From an uncultured Pelagibacteraceae bacterium (GTDB lineage Bacteria; Pseudomonadota; Alphaproteobacteria; Pelagibacterales; Pelagibacteraceae), in NCBI GenBank assembly GCA_902630065.1, contig CACOTF010000007.1:1-49477 (forward strand): a stretch of 49,477 nt of DNA. The letters are read 5' to 3'. Below, piece after piece: positions 7,690-15,914 of this stretch. The translations under genes were made by a program, and so were the position numbers. Every line of letters begins with the position of its first letter. Position 1 is the first letter of the stretch. The notes beneath the pieces are model-generated. The model did no database searches. It was given only the letters and a program-made list of their open reading frames with translations, and was not told where the DNA came from.

Positions 7690-8727
7690 ATGAAAAATAT
7701 ACTTAAAGTAGCTTCTATGGCTCTAGTTCTTTCATTAACACTTTTCGGCATTACAAATAAAGCTTCAGCTGCAAAACTAACATTATATTGCAGTGTTGAA
7801 ATAGACGTTTGTGAAATGCTTGAACAAGCTTATGAAAAAGAAACTGGAACAAAAGTTGCTATGACAAGAGCAAGTAGTGGTGAAACTTTTGCAAAAATAA
7901 AAGCAGAAGCATCAAATCCAAAAGGAGATGTTTGGTTTGGTGGAACAGGTGATCCACATTTAACTGCAGCACAAGAAAATCTAACTGAGAAATATAAATC
8001 TGTTCATTTTAATGATTTATTACCTGCAGCTCAGAACCAAGCAAAAAATGCTGATTTTAAATCAGTAGGAATTTATGTTGGTGCATTAGGTTTTGGATAC
8101 AACAAAGATCTTTTAGCAAAAAAAGGTCTTCCAGCTCCAAAATCATGGATGGATTTAACAAAACCAATATATAAAGGTGAAATACAAGTAGCAAATCCAA
8201 ACTCATCTGGAACTGCTTACACAACCTTAGCTACTATTCTTCAAATATTTGGAGAAGATAAAGGTTGGGATTACATGAAAAAACTTCATGCAAACATAAA
8301 TACATATACTAAATCTGGTTCTGCACCAATTAAGGCAACTGGTAGAGGTGAAAACTTAATCGGTATTTGTTTCCAACATGATGGTGTGAAACAAACAAAA
8401 AAAGGTTTGCCGGTTGTTACGGTCTCTCCTGCTGAAGGAACTGGATATGAAGTTGGATCTATGAGTATTATTGCAGGTGCAAGAAACATGAAGGAAGCTA
8501 AAAAGTTTTATGACTGGGCTTTAAGTCCCGCTATTCAAACTATGGTCTTCACCTCAGGAAAATCTTTGCAAGTGCCATCTAATACCAAAGCAAAAGCTGA
8601 TCCTGATGCTCCAGATTTATCAACAATAAACTTAATTGATTATAATTTTAAAGTTTATGGAGATAAAAGTACTAGAGCTAGTTTGTTATCCAAATGGGAT
8701 AACGATGTTTCTGTAATTCCTAGATAA
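7690..8727 (+). CDS. Periplasmic binding protein of an iron-type ABC transporter
   Basis: A 345-residue protein with a signal peptide (cut near residue 28, after NKASA) and the fold signature of the Fe(3+)/2-aminoethylphosphonate/putrescine-like binding proteins (COG1840 type): LTLYCSVEIDVCEMLEQAYEKETGTKV at the mature N-terminus, PKGDVWFGGTGDPH, VGIYVGALGFGYNKDLL, and PNSSGTAYTTLA. It should capture ligand in the periplasm and deliver it to the permease encoded 10 bases downstream. A GAGGG ribosome binding site precedes the ATG. Ferric iron is the common family substrate, but the usual tandem tyrosine ligands are not obvious, and the neighbour is an amide hydrolase, so an organic substrate remains possible. 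Confidence 0.82.
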   Translation: MKNILKVASMALVLSLTLFGITNKASAAKLTLYCSVEIDVCEMLEQAYEKETGTKVAMTRASSGETFAKIKAEASNPKGDVWFGGTGDPHLTAAQENLTEKYKSVHFNDLLPAAQNQAKNADFKSVGIYVGALGFGYNKDLLAKKGLPAPKSWMDLTKPIYKGEIQVANPNSSGTAYTTLATILQIFGEDKGWDYMKKLHANINTYTKSGSAPIKATGRGENLIGICFQHDGVKQTKKGLPVVTVSPAEGTGYEVGSMSIIAGARNMKEAKKFYDWALSPAIQTMVFTSGKSLQVPSNTKAKADPDAPDLSTINLIDYNFKVYGDKSTRASLLSKWDNDVSVIPR

Positions 8728-8736
8728 GGAATTATA

Positions 8737-10935
8737 ATGAGAGGGCTCGTTATCTGTTGGATGCTCATCGGAGTATTGGGTTTCCTAATATTTCCATGGT
8801 ATGTAACAGGTGACGGGTTTTTCTCAATAAACTGGATATTAGAATATTCTTTAGAAGATTACGGTTCTGTATTACCACAGGTATTCATAAATAAAAAATA
8901 TTGGCTCCTTCCTTTAATTGTTCCTTTATTTTTTCCTTTAACAACTTTAAAATTAAATCAGAATAATCCCATTTACTCCAAAATTTTCTTGTACTCCGGA
9001 TTATTTGGTATTTTTTATTTTATTCTTCAAGGGTTTTCAATTGGTATAAGAGGATGGAACTTTGAAATTTTTCAATCAATTTTTGGCGATGTAGAAAATC
9101 AATTTGGGGTAGGATCTGGTGCAGTTCTTACATGCTGTACATTTATATTTTATATTACTCATGGTTTATCTTCACGTGGATGGCTAAACGGAGATAATTT
9201 TATTGTGGGAAGCATTGGAAGTATTATTATTTTAGTTTCAACTTTTGTTTTTTTTCCTATTTTTAGAATGTTTGCTGTTGCCTTTAAAGGTACAGAAGGA
9301 GGATATGAAATCAGTAACTTTTCAACCAAAATTTTTAATAAAGGAATTTGGGGTCTTGATTGTCTATATAGTGACTATGCATGTGGTGTTTTTTGGAACA
9401 CTGTTACTATGGGAACGCTCACAGCTTTCTCATCAACAGTTTTGGGTTTAGGTTTTGCTTTATTAATTGCAAGAACAAGCTTTAAATTTAAAAAAACGAT
9501 TAGAGTCTTATCTGTTTTACCAATAATAACCCCTCCATTTGTCATTGGTTTAGCTATAATAATTTTATTTGGTAGAACGGGAGTCGTAAGTTCTTTTCTT
9601 GAATGGGCATTTGAGATTGAGCCCTCAAGATGGATTTACGGTTTACCAGGAATATGGTTTGCTCAAACACTTGCATTTACACCAATAGCATTTTTAGTTT
9701 TAATAGGAGTTGTTGAAAGTGTAAGTCCCGCAATGGAAGAGGCTTCACAAACATTGAGAGCTTCTAAATGGCAAGTTTTTAAAACTGTTACATTACCTTT
9801 AATGAGACCTGGAATAGCAAATGCATTTTTACTTGGGTTTATTGAAAGCTTAGCCGACTTTGGAAATCCATTAGTTTTAGGTGCTGAATATGACGTTTTA
9901 TCTACAGAAATATTTTTTGCAATTGTCGGTGCACAGTATGATGAGACAAAGGCCGCAATACTAGCAATGATTTTATTAACTGTTGTTCTAGTAGTGTTTT
10001 ATCTTCAGAACCAATGGTTAGGAAAAAAATCTTATATTTCAATTTCTGGCAAAGGGGATAGCGGAGTTCACCCTGAATTACCAAATAAAACTAAATGGAT
10101 AATTTACTCAACAGTTCTACCTTGGGCACTACTTACATTTATAATTTATGTAATGATAATGTTTGGTGGATTTGTAGAAATGTGGGGTGTTGATCATAGC
10201 TTTACATTGAGACATTACATTGAAGCATTTAGCATTGATTGGGTGAAAGAAAGAGGAATTTTATGGACTGGTACAGCATGGAATTCCTTCAACACTACTT
10301 TTACAATAGCATTGATCTCCTCTTTACCGACAGCGGCAATTGGTATTTTAACTGCATATCTTCTAACAAGACACAAGTTTAGAGGAAAAAATGCTTTTGA
10401 ATTTGGTACAATGTTAAGTTTTGCTATACCTGGAAGTGTTATTGGTGTGAGTTACGTTTTTGCATTCAATGTACCGCCACTTGAACTTACGGGCACAGGA
10501 ATTATTTTGGTGATCGCTTTTGTATTTAGAAATATGCCAGTCGGGGTTAGGGCAGGTATTGCTGCAATGAACCAATTAGATCCTCATTTAGATGAGGCGT
10601 CTTCAACATTAAATGCCTCTAGCTCTCAAACATTTAGAAATGTAATTCTTCCATTACTTAAACCAGCCATTACAGCTTCTTTAGTTTTTAGTTTTGTTAG
10701 AGCAATGACAGCAATTAGTGCTGTTATATTTCTTGTTAGTGCTAATTATGATTTGGCTGTCTCATATATATTAGGAAGGCTAGAAAATAATGATTATGGT
10801 CTAGCAATTGTATATTCATCTGCATTAATAGTTGTAATGTTATTTACAATAACATTAATGCAATTAATAATAGGTAAACGTAAATTAGGAAGAAGAGATC
10901 AAACAGCAGGAATGCTACAAGGAAATTTAGGATAA
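8737..10935 (+). CDS. ABC transporter permease, fused two-module iron type
   Basis: A 732-residue inner-membrane protein made of an extra N-terminal membrane region (about residues 1-170) and two complete binding-protein-dependent permease modules. Each module has its own EAA loop contacting the ATPase: EEASQTLRASKWQVFKTVTL followed by PLMRPG in the first, and DEASSTLNASSSQTFRNVIL followed by PLLKPA in the second. One polypeptide therefore supplies both membrane halves, as in FbpB/AfuB/FutB-type systems. It lies between the binding protein and the ATPase genes; its stop overlaps the ATPase start by one base (TAATG), indicating coupled translation. Confidence 0.88.
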   Translation: MRGLVICWMLIGVLGFLIFPWYVTGDGFFSINWILEYSLEDYGSVLPQVFINKKYWLLPLIVPLFFPLTTLKLNQNNPIYSKIFLYSGLFGIFYFILQGFSIGIRGWNFEIFQSIFGDVENQFGVGSGAVLTCCTFIFYITHGLSSRGWLNGDNFIVGSIGSIIILVSTFVFFPIFRMFAVAFKGTEGGYEISNFSTKIFNKGIWGLDCLYSDYACGVFWNTVTMGTLTAFSSTVLGLGFALLIARTSFKFKKTIRVLSVLPIITPPFVIGLAIIILFGRTGVVSSFLEWAFEIEPSRWIYGLPGIWFAQTLAFTPIAFLVLIGVVESVSPAMEEASQTLRASKWQVFKTVTLPLMRPGIANAFLLGFIESLADFGNPLVLGAEYDVLSTEIFFAIVGAQYDETKAAILAMILLTVVLVVFYLQNQWLGKKSYISISGKGDSGVHPELPNKTKWIIYSTVLPWALLTFIIYVMIMFGGFVEMWGVDHSFTLRHYIEAFSIDWVKERGILWTGTAWNSFNTTFTIALISSLPTAAIGILTAYLLTRHKFRGKNAFEFGTMLSFAIPGSVIGVSYVFAFNVPPLELTGTGIILVIAFVFRNMPVGVRAGIAAMNQLDPHLDEASSTLNASSSQTFRNVILPLLKPAITASLVFSFVRAMTAISAVIFLVSANYDLAVSYILGRLENNDYGLAIVYSSALIVVMLFTITLMQLIIGKRKLGRRDQTAGMLQGNLG

Positions 10936-11990
10936 TGAAAAAAGCTGAAGTAAAATTTGAAAATATTACAAAAAAATTTAATGAGACTGTTGCTGTGGAT
11001 AATGTCAGCTGTACTTTTGAGGCAGGAACTTTAACTACGCTATTAGGTCCATCAGGATGTGGAAAAACTACTTCTTTAAGAATTATTGCTGGTTTAGAGA
11101 GAGCTACAAGTGGAAAAATTTTAGTGGATAACGAAGATGTAACGTTATTACCAGCAACCGATAGAGATGTATCTATGGTATTTCAATCTTATGCATTGTT
11201 TCCACACATGAGTGTACTTGAAAATGTATCTTATGGTTTGAAAATGATTAATGTTCCAAAAGAAGAATTTACAGAAAAGTCATTAGAAACTCTTAAGTTG
11301 GTTAATTTAGAAGGTTATGAAAATAGGATGCCTTCAGAATTATCTGGAGGTCAGCAACAAAGAGTAGCTGTCGCAAGAGCAATTGTGTTGAAACCAAAGG
11401 TTCTGCTCTTTGATGAACCTTTATCTAATTTGGATGCAAAATTAAGAAGACAAGTAAGAGAGGATATTAGAGAAATTCAACAAAAACTTGGAGTAACAAC
11501 AATTTATGTAACTCATGATCAAGAGGAAGCATTAGCAATTTCTGACAAAGTAATTGTAATGAACAATGCTATTATTGCTCAACAAGGTAGTCCAAAAGAA
11601 TTGTATAACTTTCCTAAAACTAAATTTGTAGCCAACTTCATAGGAGACGCAAATGTTGTTAAAGCTGAAATCATTAATCAAAATAATAATGTTTACGAGA
11701 TTCAATTAGCAGAAATGAAAATTAATATAGAAAGTGATCAAAAATTAGAAAGTTCAGTTTCCGTCTCTTTAAGACCAGAAAAAATAACTATTTCAAAAAG
11801 TCCTGAAGAAAATTCAATACATGCATCTGTTAATAATGCGTCATTCGTTGGAAATAGTTATCAGTACATAGTTAATTCAAAAGTCGGTAAGATTTACGTA
11901 GTTTCTAGCGATACCAATGAAATATTTAATGTTGGAGAAAACGTTTACTTAAAATTTGATGAAAAAGAATTACGTTTACTTAACGATTAA
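10935..11990 (+). CDS. ABC transporter ATP-binding protein of the iron-type importer
   Basis: A 351-residue ATPase. Walker A GPSGCGKTT is at 38-46, the Q-loop is in VFQSYALFPHMS, the ABC signature is LSGGQQQRVAVARA, Walker B is LLFDEPLSNLDA, and the H-loop is YVTHDQEEA. The roughly 110 residues after the ATPase domain contain VSLRPEKITI, typical of the TOBE regulatory domain in the FbpC/PotA/UgpC group. It completes a three-gene importer with the genes at 7690 and 8737, its start overlapping the permease stop by one base. It ends 3 bases before the stop of the convergent tauC gene. Confidence 0.9.
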   Translation: MKKAEVKFENITKKFNETVAVDNVSCTFEAGTLTTLLGPSGCGKTTSLRIIAGLERATSGKILVDNEDVTLLPATDRDVSMVFQSYALFPHMSVLENVSYGLKMINVPKEEFTEKSLETLKLVNLEGYENRMPSELSGGQQQRVAVARAIVLKPKVLLFDEPLSNLDAKLRRQVREDIREIQQKLGVTTIYVTHDQEEALAISDKVIVMNNAIIAQQGSPKELYNFPKTKFVANFIGDANVVKAEIINQNNNVYEIQLAEMKINIESDQKLESSVSVSLRPEKITISKSPEENSIHASVNNASFVGNSYQYIVNSKVGKIYVVSSDTNEIFNVGENVYLKFDEKELRLLND

Positions 11991-11993
11991 GAG

Positions 11994-13919
11994 TTAGCCT
12001 TTACCTCTCCAAGGTATCGTCTTATCTATAATTTTTCTCAAAGTTACATCAAAAAGAAGACCCAACATACCCATTATAAAAATTGTGATCCAAATAACTT
12101 CATATTGAAAATACTTTTTGGCAACATTTTCAACAAATCCAATTCCAGTTGTACCTGCTAAAAATTCTGCTGCAACCAAAGTTCCCCAACACATACCAAC
12201 CGCCACTCTAATACCTGTTAAAATTTCAGGTAAAGAATTTGGAAAAATAACATATCTAAGTATTTGTCTTTTAGAAGCACCAAGTGAATGTGCTGCATGT
12301 ATTTTAGATAATTGTGTGCCTGATGCTCCAGCTCTAGCTGAAATGATCATTATAGACAATGAAACCATAAATAATAAAAATACTTTTCCAGTATTATCAA
12401 TACCCAAAACCGAGATTATTAAAGGAGCCCACGCAAGAGGAGGTACTGGTCTATAGAGTTCAATTAATGGATCAAAGAAACCTTTAGCAAATCTATTTAA
12501 GCCCATGAAAAGTCCTAATGGTACACCAATCAATATTCCAAAAACTAATCCAAGAAAAACTCTTAAAAAAGAATCCCAGATATGTCCATATGGAACAGGA
12601 ATTTTAAATAATTTAAAATCGCCAGTAACAATTTTTAAAACTTTCCCTTTAAAATTTTGCTTAACCACACCATCTTTAGTGTGAACCGGATATTCTCCAG
12701 GCAAAACATCAGCTATCCAATCGGGCAATATAAAGCCAATTATCTGGCTTACATCCATCATATCAATCCAAAGAAGTGGGATATTTTTGTAACCTACACT
12801 TGGCTTAGACATTAAAATAAATTTATTAAGTGTATCCGAGGGTTTTGGTAACCATCTACCTGAACCTTGCTCAGAACAACTAGGACCACTTGCAACTATA
12901 GTTCCTGCAGGGAATAAAAGAATGTCAATTAATCTTAAACCCCCTTGCTCAGTTTTTTGAAGATTATCAAATTCAATAATCGCATTTTGCATTTCATTAA
13001 GAGCATTTGGTGGATAAATACTTGCAAATTCAATTCTTCTTGCAATTTTTACAATGTTTTTTGCGTAAGTAGATGCCACTTCCTCAGTGTCATCTAAATT
13101 TTTTCTATATAATTTTATCTCTGATTTAAGTTCTTTTATTGCATTTTTGAATTGAGGATTATGGTTTCTTAATTTAAAAAATTTATCATTAATTTTTTTT
13201 AATTGTTCAGCTGCAGCGTGAAATTTTAACCCTCTATCTGTTTCAGGCACTAAAGGCACTTCAATAGTATTTTCTATTGATCCTGTTCCAGCACTTACAG
13301 TCACTATGCCCCAGCTTCCTTGCTCAGCAATTTCTTTTTGTCTTTCATTTTTTTGCTCTGGTGTTTCAAATGGATAATCTTTCTTTTGAAAATTAGTGCT
13401 TAACAATCTAATTTCATTAGTCATCTCATCTATTTTAATTTTTGTGTTAATCTCCATTAAATTATCGTTTGTAAGTAAAGGAATTAACTTGTTTGTTTTA
13501 TTAATAAAACCAACTAACGCAGTTTTCTGTATGTTGCTTAAATCTGGCGAATTTTGAATTTCTAAACTTATTTTTTTAAGATTTTTATTTTCTATTTTTA
13601 TTATTGAAGTACTTTTGAATTCTCTTTCTTCAATTGGAAATTGATATTTTAATCCTAATAAAGACTCGTTTATTTTTGCGACCTGACATAATTCATTTGC
13701 TGATTTTGGATAAAATCCTTTTGCAATATCCCAAGAATAATAAAGCCAAACTAACAATATTGCACTGCTTCCGACAATTATCCAATGAGTTCCACCTTTT
13801 GCTCTTTCTGGATTTCCAAAAACTGCATCAACTTTTTCAGTTTTTATTAAACGTCTTCCATAAAGTATGCACCCGATAATTGATACGAGAATTAATATTG
13901 TTATTATTTGAGTAAACAT
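11994..13919 (-). CDS. tauC: Taurine-type ABC transporter permease with a long N-terminal extension
   Basis: A 641-residue protein whose last 270 residues are a normal TauC/SsuC/NitT-type permease: the membrane region VFLGLVFGILIGVPLGLFMG, the motif ELYRPVPPLAWAPLIIS, and the EAA loop AAHSLGASKRQILRYVIFPN. Usual family length is about 250-280 residues, so some 370 residues are extra. The extension has hydrophobic segments near 1-20 and 48-68, then a long charged helical stretch (about 90-330, rich in Lys, Glu and Asn, with coiled-coil-like spacing). It starts immediately after the tauB stop (TAAATG). Substrate taurine follows from the divergent tpa-ald operon; the function of the extension is unknown. 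Confidence 0.82.
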   Translation of the reverse strand: MFTQIITILILVSIIGCILYGRRLIKTEKVDAVFGNPERAKGGTHWIIVGSSAILLVWLYYSWDIAKGFYPKSANELCQVAKINESLLGLKYQFPIEEREFKSTSIIKIENKNLKKISLEIQNSPDLSNIQKTALVGFINKTNKLIPLLTNDNLMEINTKIKIDEMTNEIRLLSTNFQKKDYPFETPEQKNERQKEIAEQGSWGIVTVSAGTGSIENTIEVPLVPETDRGLKFHAAAEQLKKINDKFFKLRNHNPQFKNAIKELKSEIKLYRKNLDDTEEVASTYAKNIVKIARRIEFASIYPPNALNEMQNAIIEFDNLQKTEQGGLRLIDILLFPAGTIVASGPSCSEQGSGRWLPKPSDTLNKFILMSKPSVGYKNIPLLWIDMMDVSQIIGFILPDWIADVLPGEYPVHTKDGVVKQNFKGKVLKIVTGDFKLFKIPVPYGHIWDSFLRVFLGLVFGILIGVPLGLFMGLNRFAKGFFDPLIELYRPVPPLAWAPLIISVLGIDNTGKVFLLFMVSLSIMIISARAGASGTQLSKIHAAHSLGASKRQILRYVIFPNSLPEILTGIRVAVGMCWGTLVAAEFLAGTTGIGFVENVAKKYFQYEVIWITIFIMGMLGLLFDVTLRKIIDKTIPWRGKG

Positions 13920-14717
13920 TTAATTTTCTTTTCCCATAATTTCTTCCTCCATGTTCCAAATCATGGATAAAATTTCTTCTCTTTTTGATGAAAAATCTTT
14001 ATTTTTTTTTATTTCTCTTAAATCTTCTTTTAGTCCCATCTCTGCAAATGGAAGATTATATTCTTTATGTATCCTACCTGGTCTTGGTGCCATTACGTAC
14101 AACCTTTCCCCAAGCAGTAGTGCTTCTTCAACTGAATGCGTGATTAAAATAATTGTTTTTCCAGTTTCTTTCCAAATTTTCAAAACTAAAGATTGCATTT
14201 TTTCTCTTGTTAGAGCATCAAGGGCACCTAAAGGCTCATCCATTAAAATCAAATCTGGATCATTAATTAAACATCTTGCAAGAGCTACTCTTTGCTGCAT
14301 TCCTCCAGATAATTGATATGTTGGGGTATTTCCAAATCCTTTTAAGCCAACAATCTCCAACCACTCATCAACTTTTTTTGAAGTTTCTATAGGATCTTTT
14401 TTTTTCATTCTAAGACCAAAGTTGACGTTCTCTGCAACAGTTAACCATTCAAATAATGCACCTTGTTGAAAAACCATGCCTCTTTCAACTCCAGGTCCAT
14501 CAATTTCTTTACCATTCAAAGTTATATTTCCAGATGTTGGTCTTAAGAAACCAGCTGCAATATTTAACAAAGTTGTTTTTCCACAACCAGAGGGCCCAAG
14601 AACTGTTAGAAGTTCTCCTTTTTTTAATTTGAAATTTAAATCTTTTAAAGCATGAACAGTCTCTCCTTTTGGAGTTTTGAAAATCATGTTTAGATTTTGA
14701 GATATCAAATCACTCAT
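13920..14717 (-). CDS. tauB: Taurine-type ABC transporter ATP-binding protein
   Basis: A 265-residue ATPase of the TauB/SsuB/NrtD group. Walker A GPSGCGKTT is at 41-49, the ABC signature is LSGGMQQRVALARCL, Walker B is LILMDEPLGALDALTREKMQ, and the H-loop is ILITHSVEEALLLGERLYVM; the text PRPGRI after it is typical of this group. It energises uptake through the TauC permease whose gene follows directly. The 82-base gap to tauA upstream contains a strong hairpin, so tauB and tauC are likely transcribed at a lower level than tauA. Nitrate or other sulfonates are alternatives from the family; context favours taurine. Confidence 0.88.
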   Translation of the reverse strand: MSDLISQNLNMIFKTPKGETVHALKDLNFKLKKGELLTVLGPSGCGKTTLLNIAAGFLRPTSGNITLNGKEIDGPGVERGMVFQQGALFEWLTVAENVNFGLRMKKKDPIETSKKVDEWLEIVGLKGFGNTPTYQLSGGMQQRVALARCLINDPDLILMDEPLGALDALTREKMQSLVLKIWKETGKTIILITHSVEEALLLGERLYVMAPRPGRIHKEYNLPFAEMGLKEDLREIKKNKDFSSKREEILSMIWNMEEEIMGKEN

Positions 14718-14749
14718 TAGCTGACTTTATATAAAATATTTACTTAAAA

Positions 14750-14780
14750 AAATAGGCACCAATAAAATTGGCGCCTATTT
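14750..14780 (-). terminator. Hairpin between tauA and tauB, probable partial terminator
   Basis: Segments 14750-14760 and 14770-14780 pair over 11 positions around a 9-base loop. On the minus strand all positions pair, with one G-U wobble; on the plus strand the same position is an A-C mismatch, so the structure is built for the minus-strand RNA. It lies after the tauA stop and before tauB. It fits the common arrangement that keeps binding-protein mRNA more abundant than permease mRNA. The core GGCGCC and AATAAA elements recur at 6147-6168. Confidence 0.7.
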
Positions 14781-14799
14781 AATTATTCTAATCTTTAAA

Positions 14800-15741
14800 T
14801 TATAAAGGTAAGAAACTAGTGTCTACTGCTCCACCTGGAGTTCCCATTCCTTTTAAGAATGCATCTAAGTTTCCACTTTCCATAGATTTTTTAGTTTCTT
14901 CTGGAGTTAAGAATTTAAAACCACTTAAAGTATCTTTCATATCAGCGATTTTCATCTCTGAAGCTTTAGACATAGAATTCATATCGCTTTTTCCATTTCT
15001 ATATCTTTCATTTGCTTCGTGAGTTACTTCAATAAAAGTTCTCAACATTCCAGGATTTTCCTTCATAAACTTGTCTGTTACAGAAGTAATATCTATTCCT
15101 AAAATACCTGCATCTCTTGCTTCTTGAACAGTCAGAAGTCTTGATCCAACAGCAACCGCAGCTTTGATAGAATTACCACCAAATAGGCAGGCCATTACTA
15201 CATCTCCACTTACTAATGCAGCCGCTCCTTCTTCAGGGTCCATTTGGATAATATCCATTTTGCTTCTGTCAGCTCCAACAACTTTCATACTTTCGTCAAA
15301 AACGTACTCAGCCATAGTACCTAACGGAACAGCAACTTTTTTACCTTCTAATTCCGTTGCGTTCGCTTTTGTTATTCCTGATGCATTAGATGTTACACAA
15401 GTTGTTCCACCCATTCCGTATTCCATTGCAATATCAACTAACTTGATAGGTGCATTTGATTTTACAGCATTAATAAATGGTACTAAACCTTGTGAGTAAG
15501 AAATATCAATATCTCCTGCTAACATTGCATCTGTCATTGCTCCACCATTTGTGAAGTTTGTCCATTTTACTGGAACTCCTAAAGCTTTAGCAAAATTCTT
15601 TTTTTGCATGTCCTCTAAATTTGGACTTGGCCATTCTAGAAAGTATGCAACTCTAACTTCGTTCGCAGCAGAGTTTGCTGCTGTGATTGTTAAGTTTAGA
15701 GCAAATAAACTTCCTAAAATGAAACTAATTATTTTTTTCAT
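14800..15741 (-). CDS. tauA: Taurine-type ABC transporter periplasmic binding protein
   Basis: A 313-residue protein with a signal peptide (cut near residue 25, ANSA) and the fold of NitT/TauT-type binding proteins: VRVAYFLEWPSPN at the mature N-terminus, NGGAMTDAMLAGDIDISYSQGLVPFINA, LEGKKVAVPLGTMAEYVFDE and EEGAAALVSGDVVMACLFGG. It would bind taurine in the periplasm for TauBC. It is transcribed divergently from the taurine:pyruvate aminotransferase gene, sharing a 173-base regulatory gap. A hairpin follows the gene before tauB. Taurine is inferred from the neighbours; ligand residues cannot be checked without a structure-based alignment. Confidence 0.87.
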   Translation of the reverse strand: MKKIISFILGSLFALNLTITAANSAANEVRVAYFLEWPSPNLEDMQKKNFAKALGVPVKWTNFTNGGAMTDAMLAGDIDISYSQGLVPFINAVKSNAPIKLVDIAMEYGMGGTTCVTSNASGITKANATELEGKKVAVPLGTMAEYVFDESMKVVGADRSKMDIIQMDPEEGAAALVSGDVVMACLFGGNSIKAAVAVGSRLLTVQEARDAGILGIDITSVTDKFMKENPGMLRTFIEVTHEANERYRNGKSDMNSMSKASEMKIADMKDTLSGFKFLTPEETKKSMESGNLDAFLKGMGTPGGAVDTSFLPL

Positions 15742-15841
15742 TTCATCTCCTGTTAATTAAATTTAATTATCGATATTTAAGTTTAAATTTTCTTTTAAGT
15801 AAATGATGAATAAATTACACAGGCTTCAAAAGTCATTAGTT

Positions 15842-15856
15842 ACAACCTGTAGTTGT
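15842..15856. promoter_or_regulatory. Palindrome in the tauA-tpa divergent promoter region
   Basis: ACAAC-CTGTA-GTTGT is a perfect 5-bp inverted repeat in the gap between the divergent tauA and tpa genes. A wider inverted repeat, AGTCAT at 15831-15836 and ATGACT at 15877-15882, brackets it. Such symmetry in a shared promoter region suggests a repressor or activator site for taurine control; no regulator gene adjoins it here. Confidence 0.35.
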
Positions 15857-15914
15857 GGTCATTTAACATAGCAAGTATGACTAAAATTTACTGGTTAATT
15901 TATATAATTAGTCT

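Noticed and set aside
12118-12456. 112-residue open frame antisense to tauC
   Set aside because: Covers the conserved permease domain of tauC; no ribosome site or family resemblance.
15164-15499. 111-residue open frame antisense to tauA
   Set aside because: Lies fully inside a clear binding-protein gene and reads as shadow composition.
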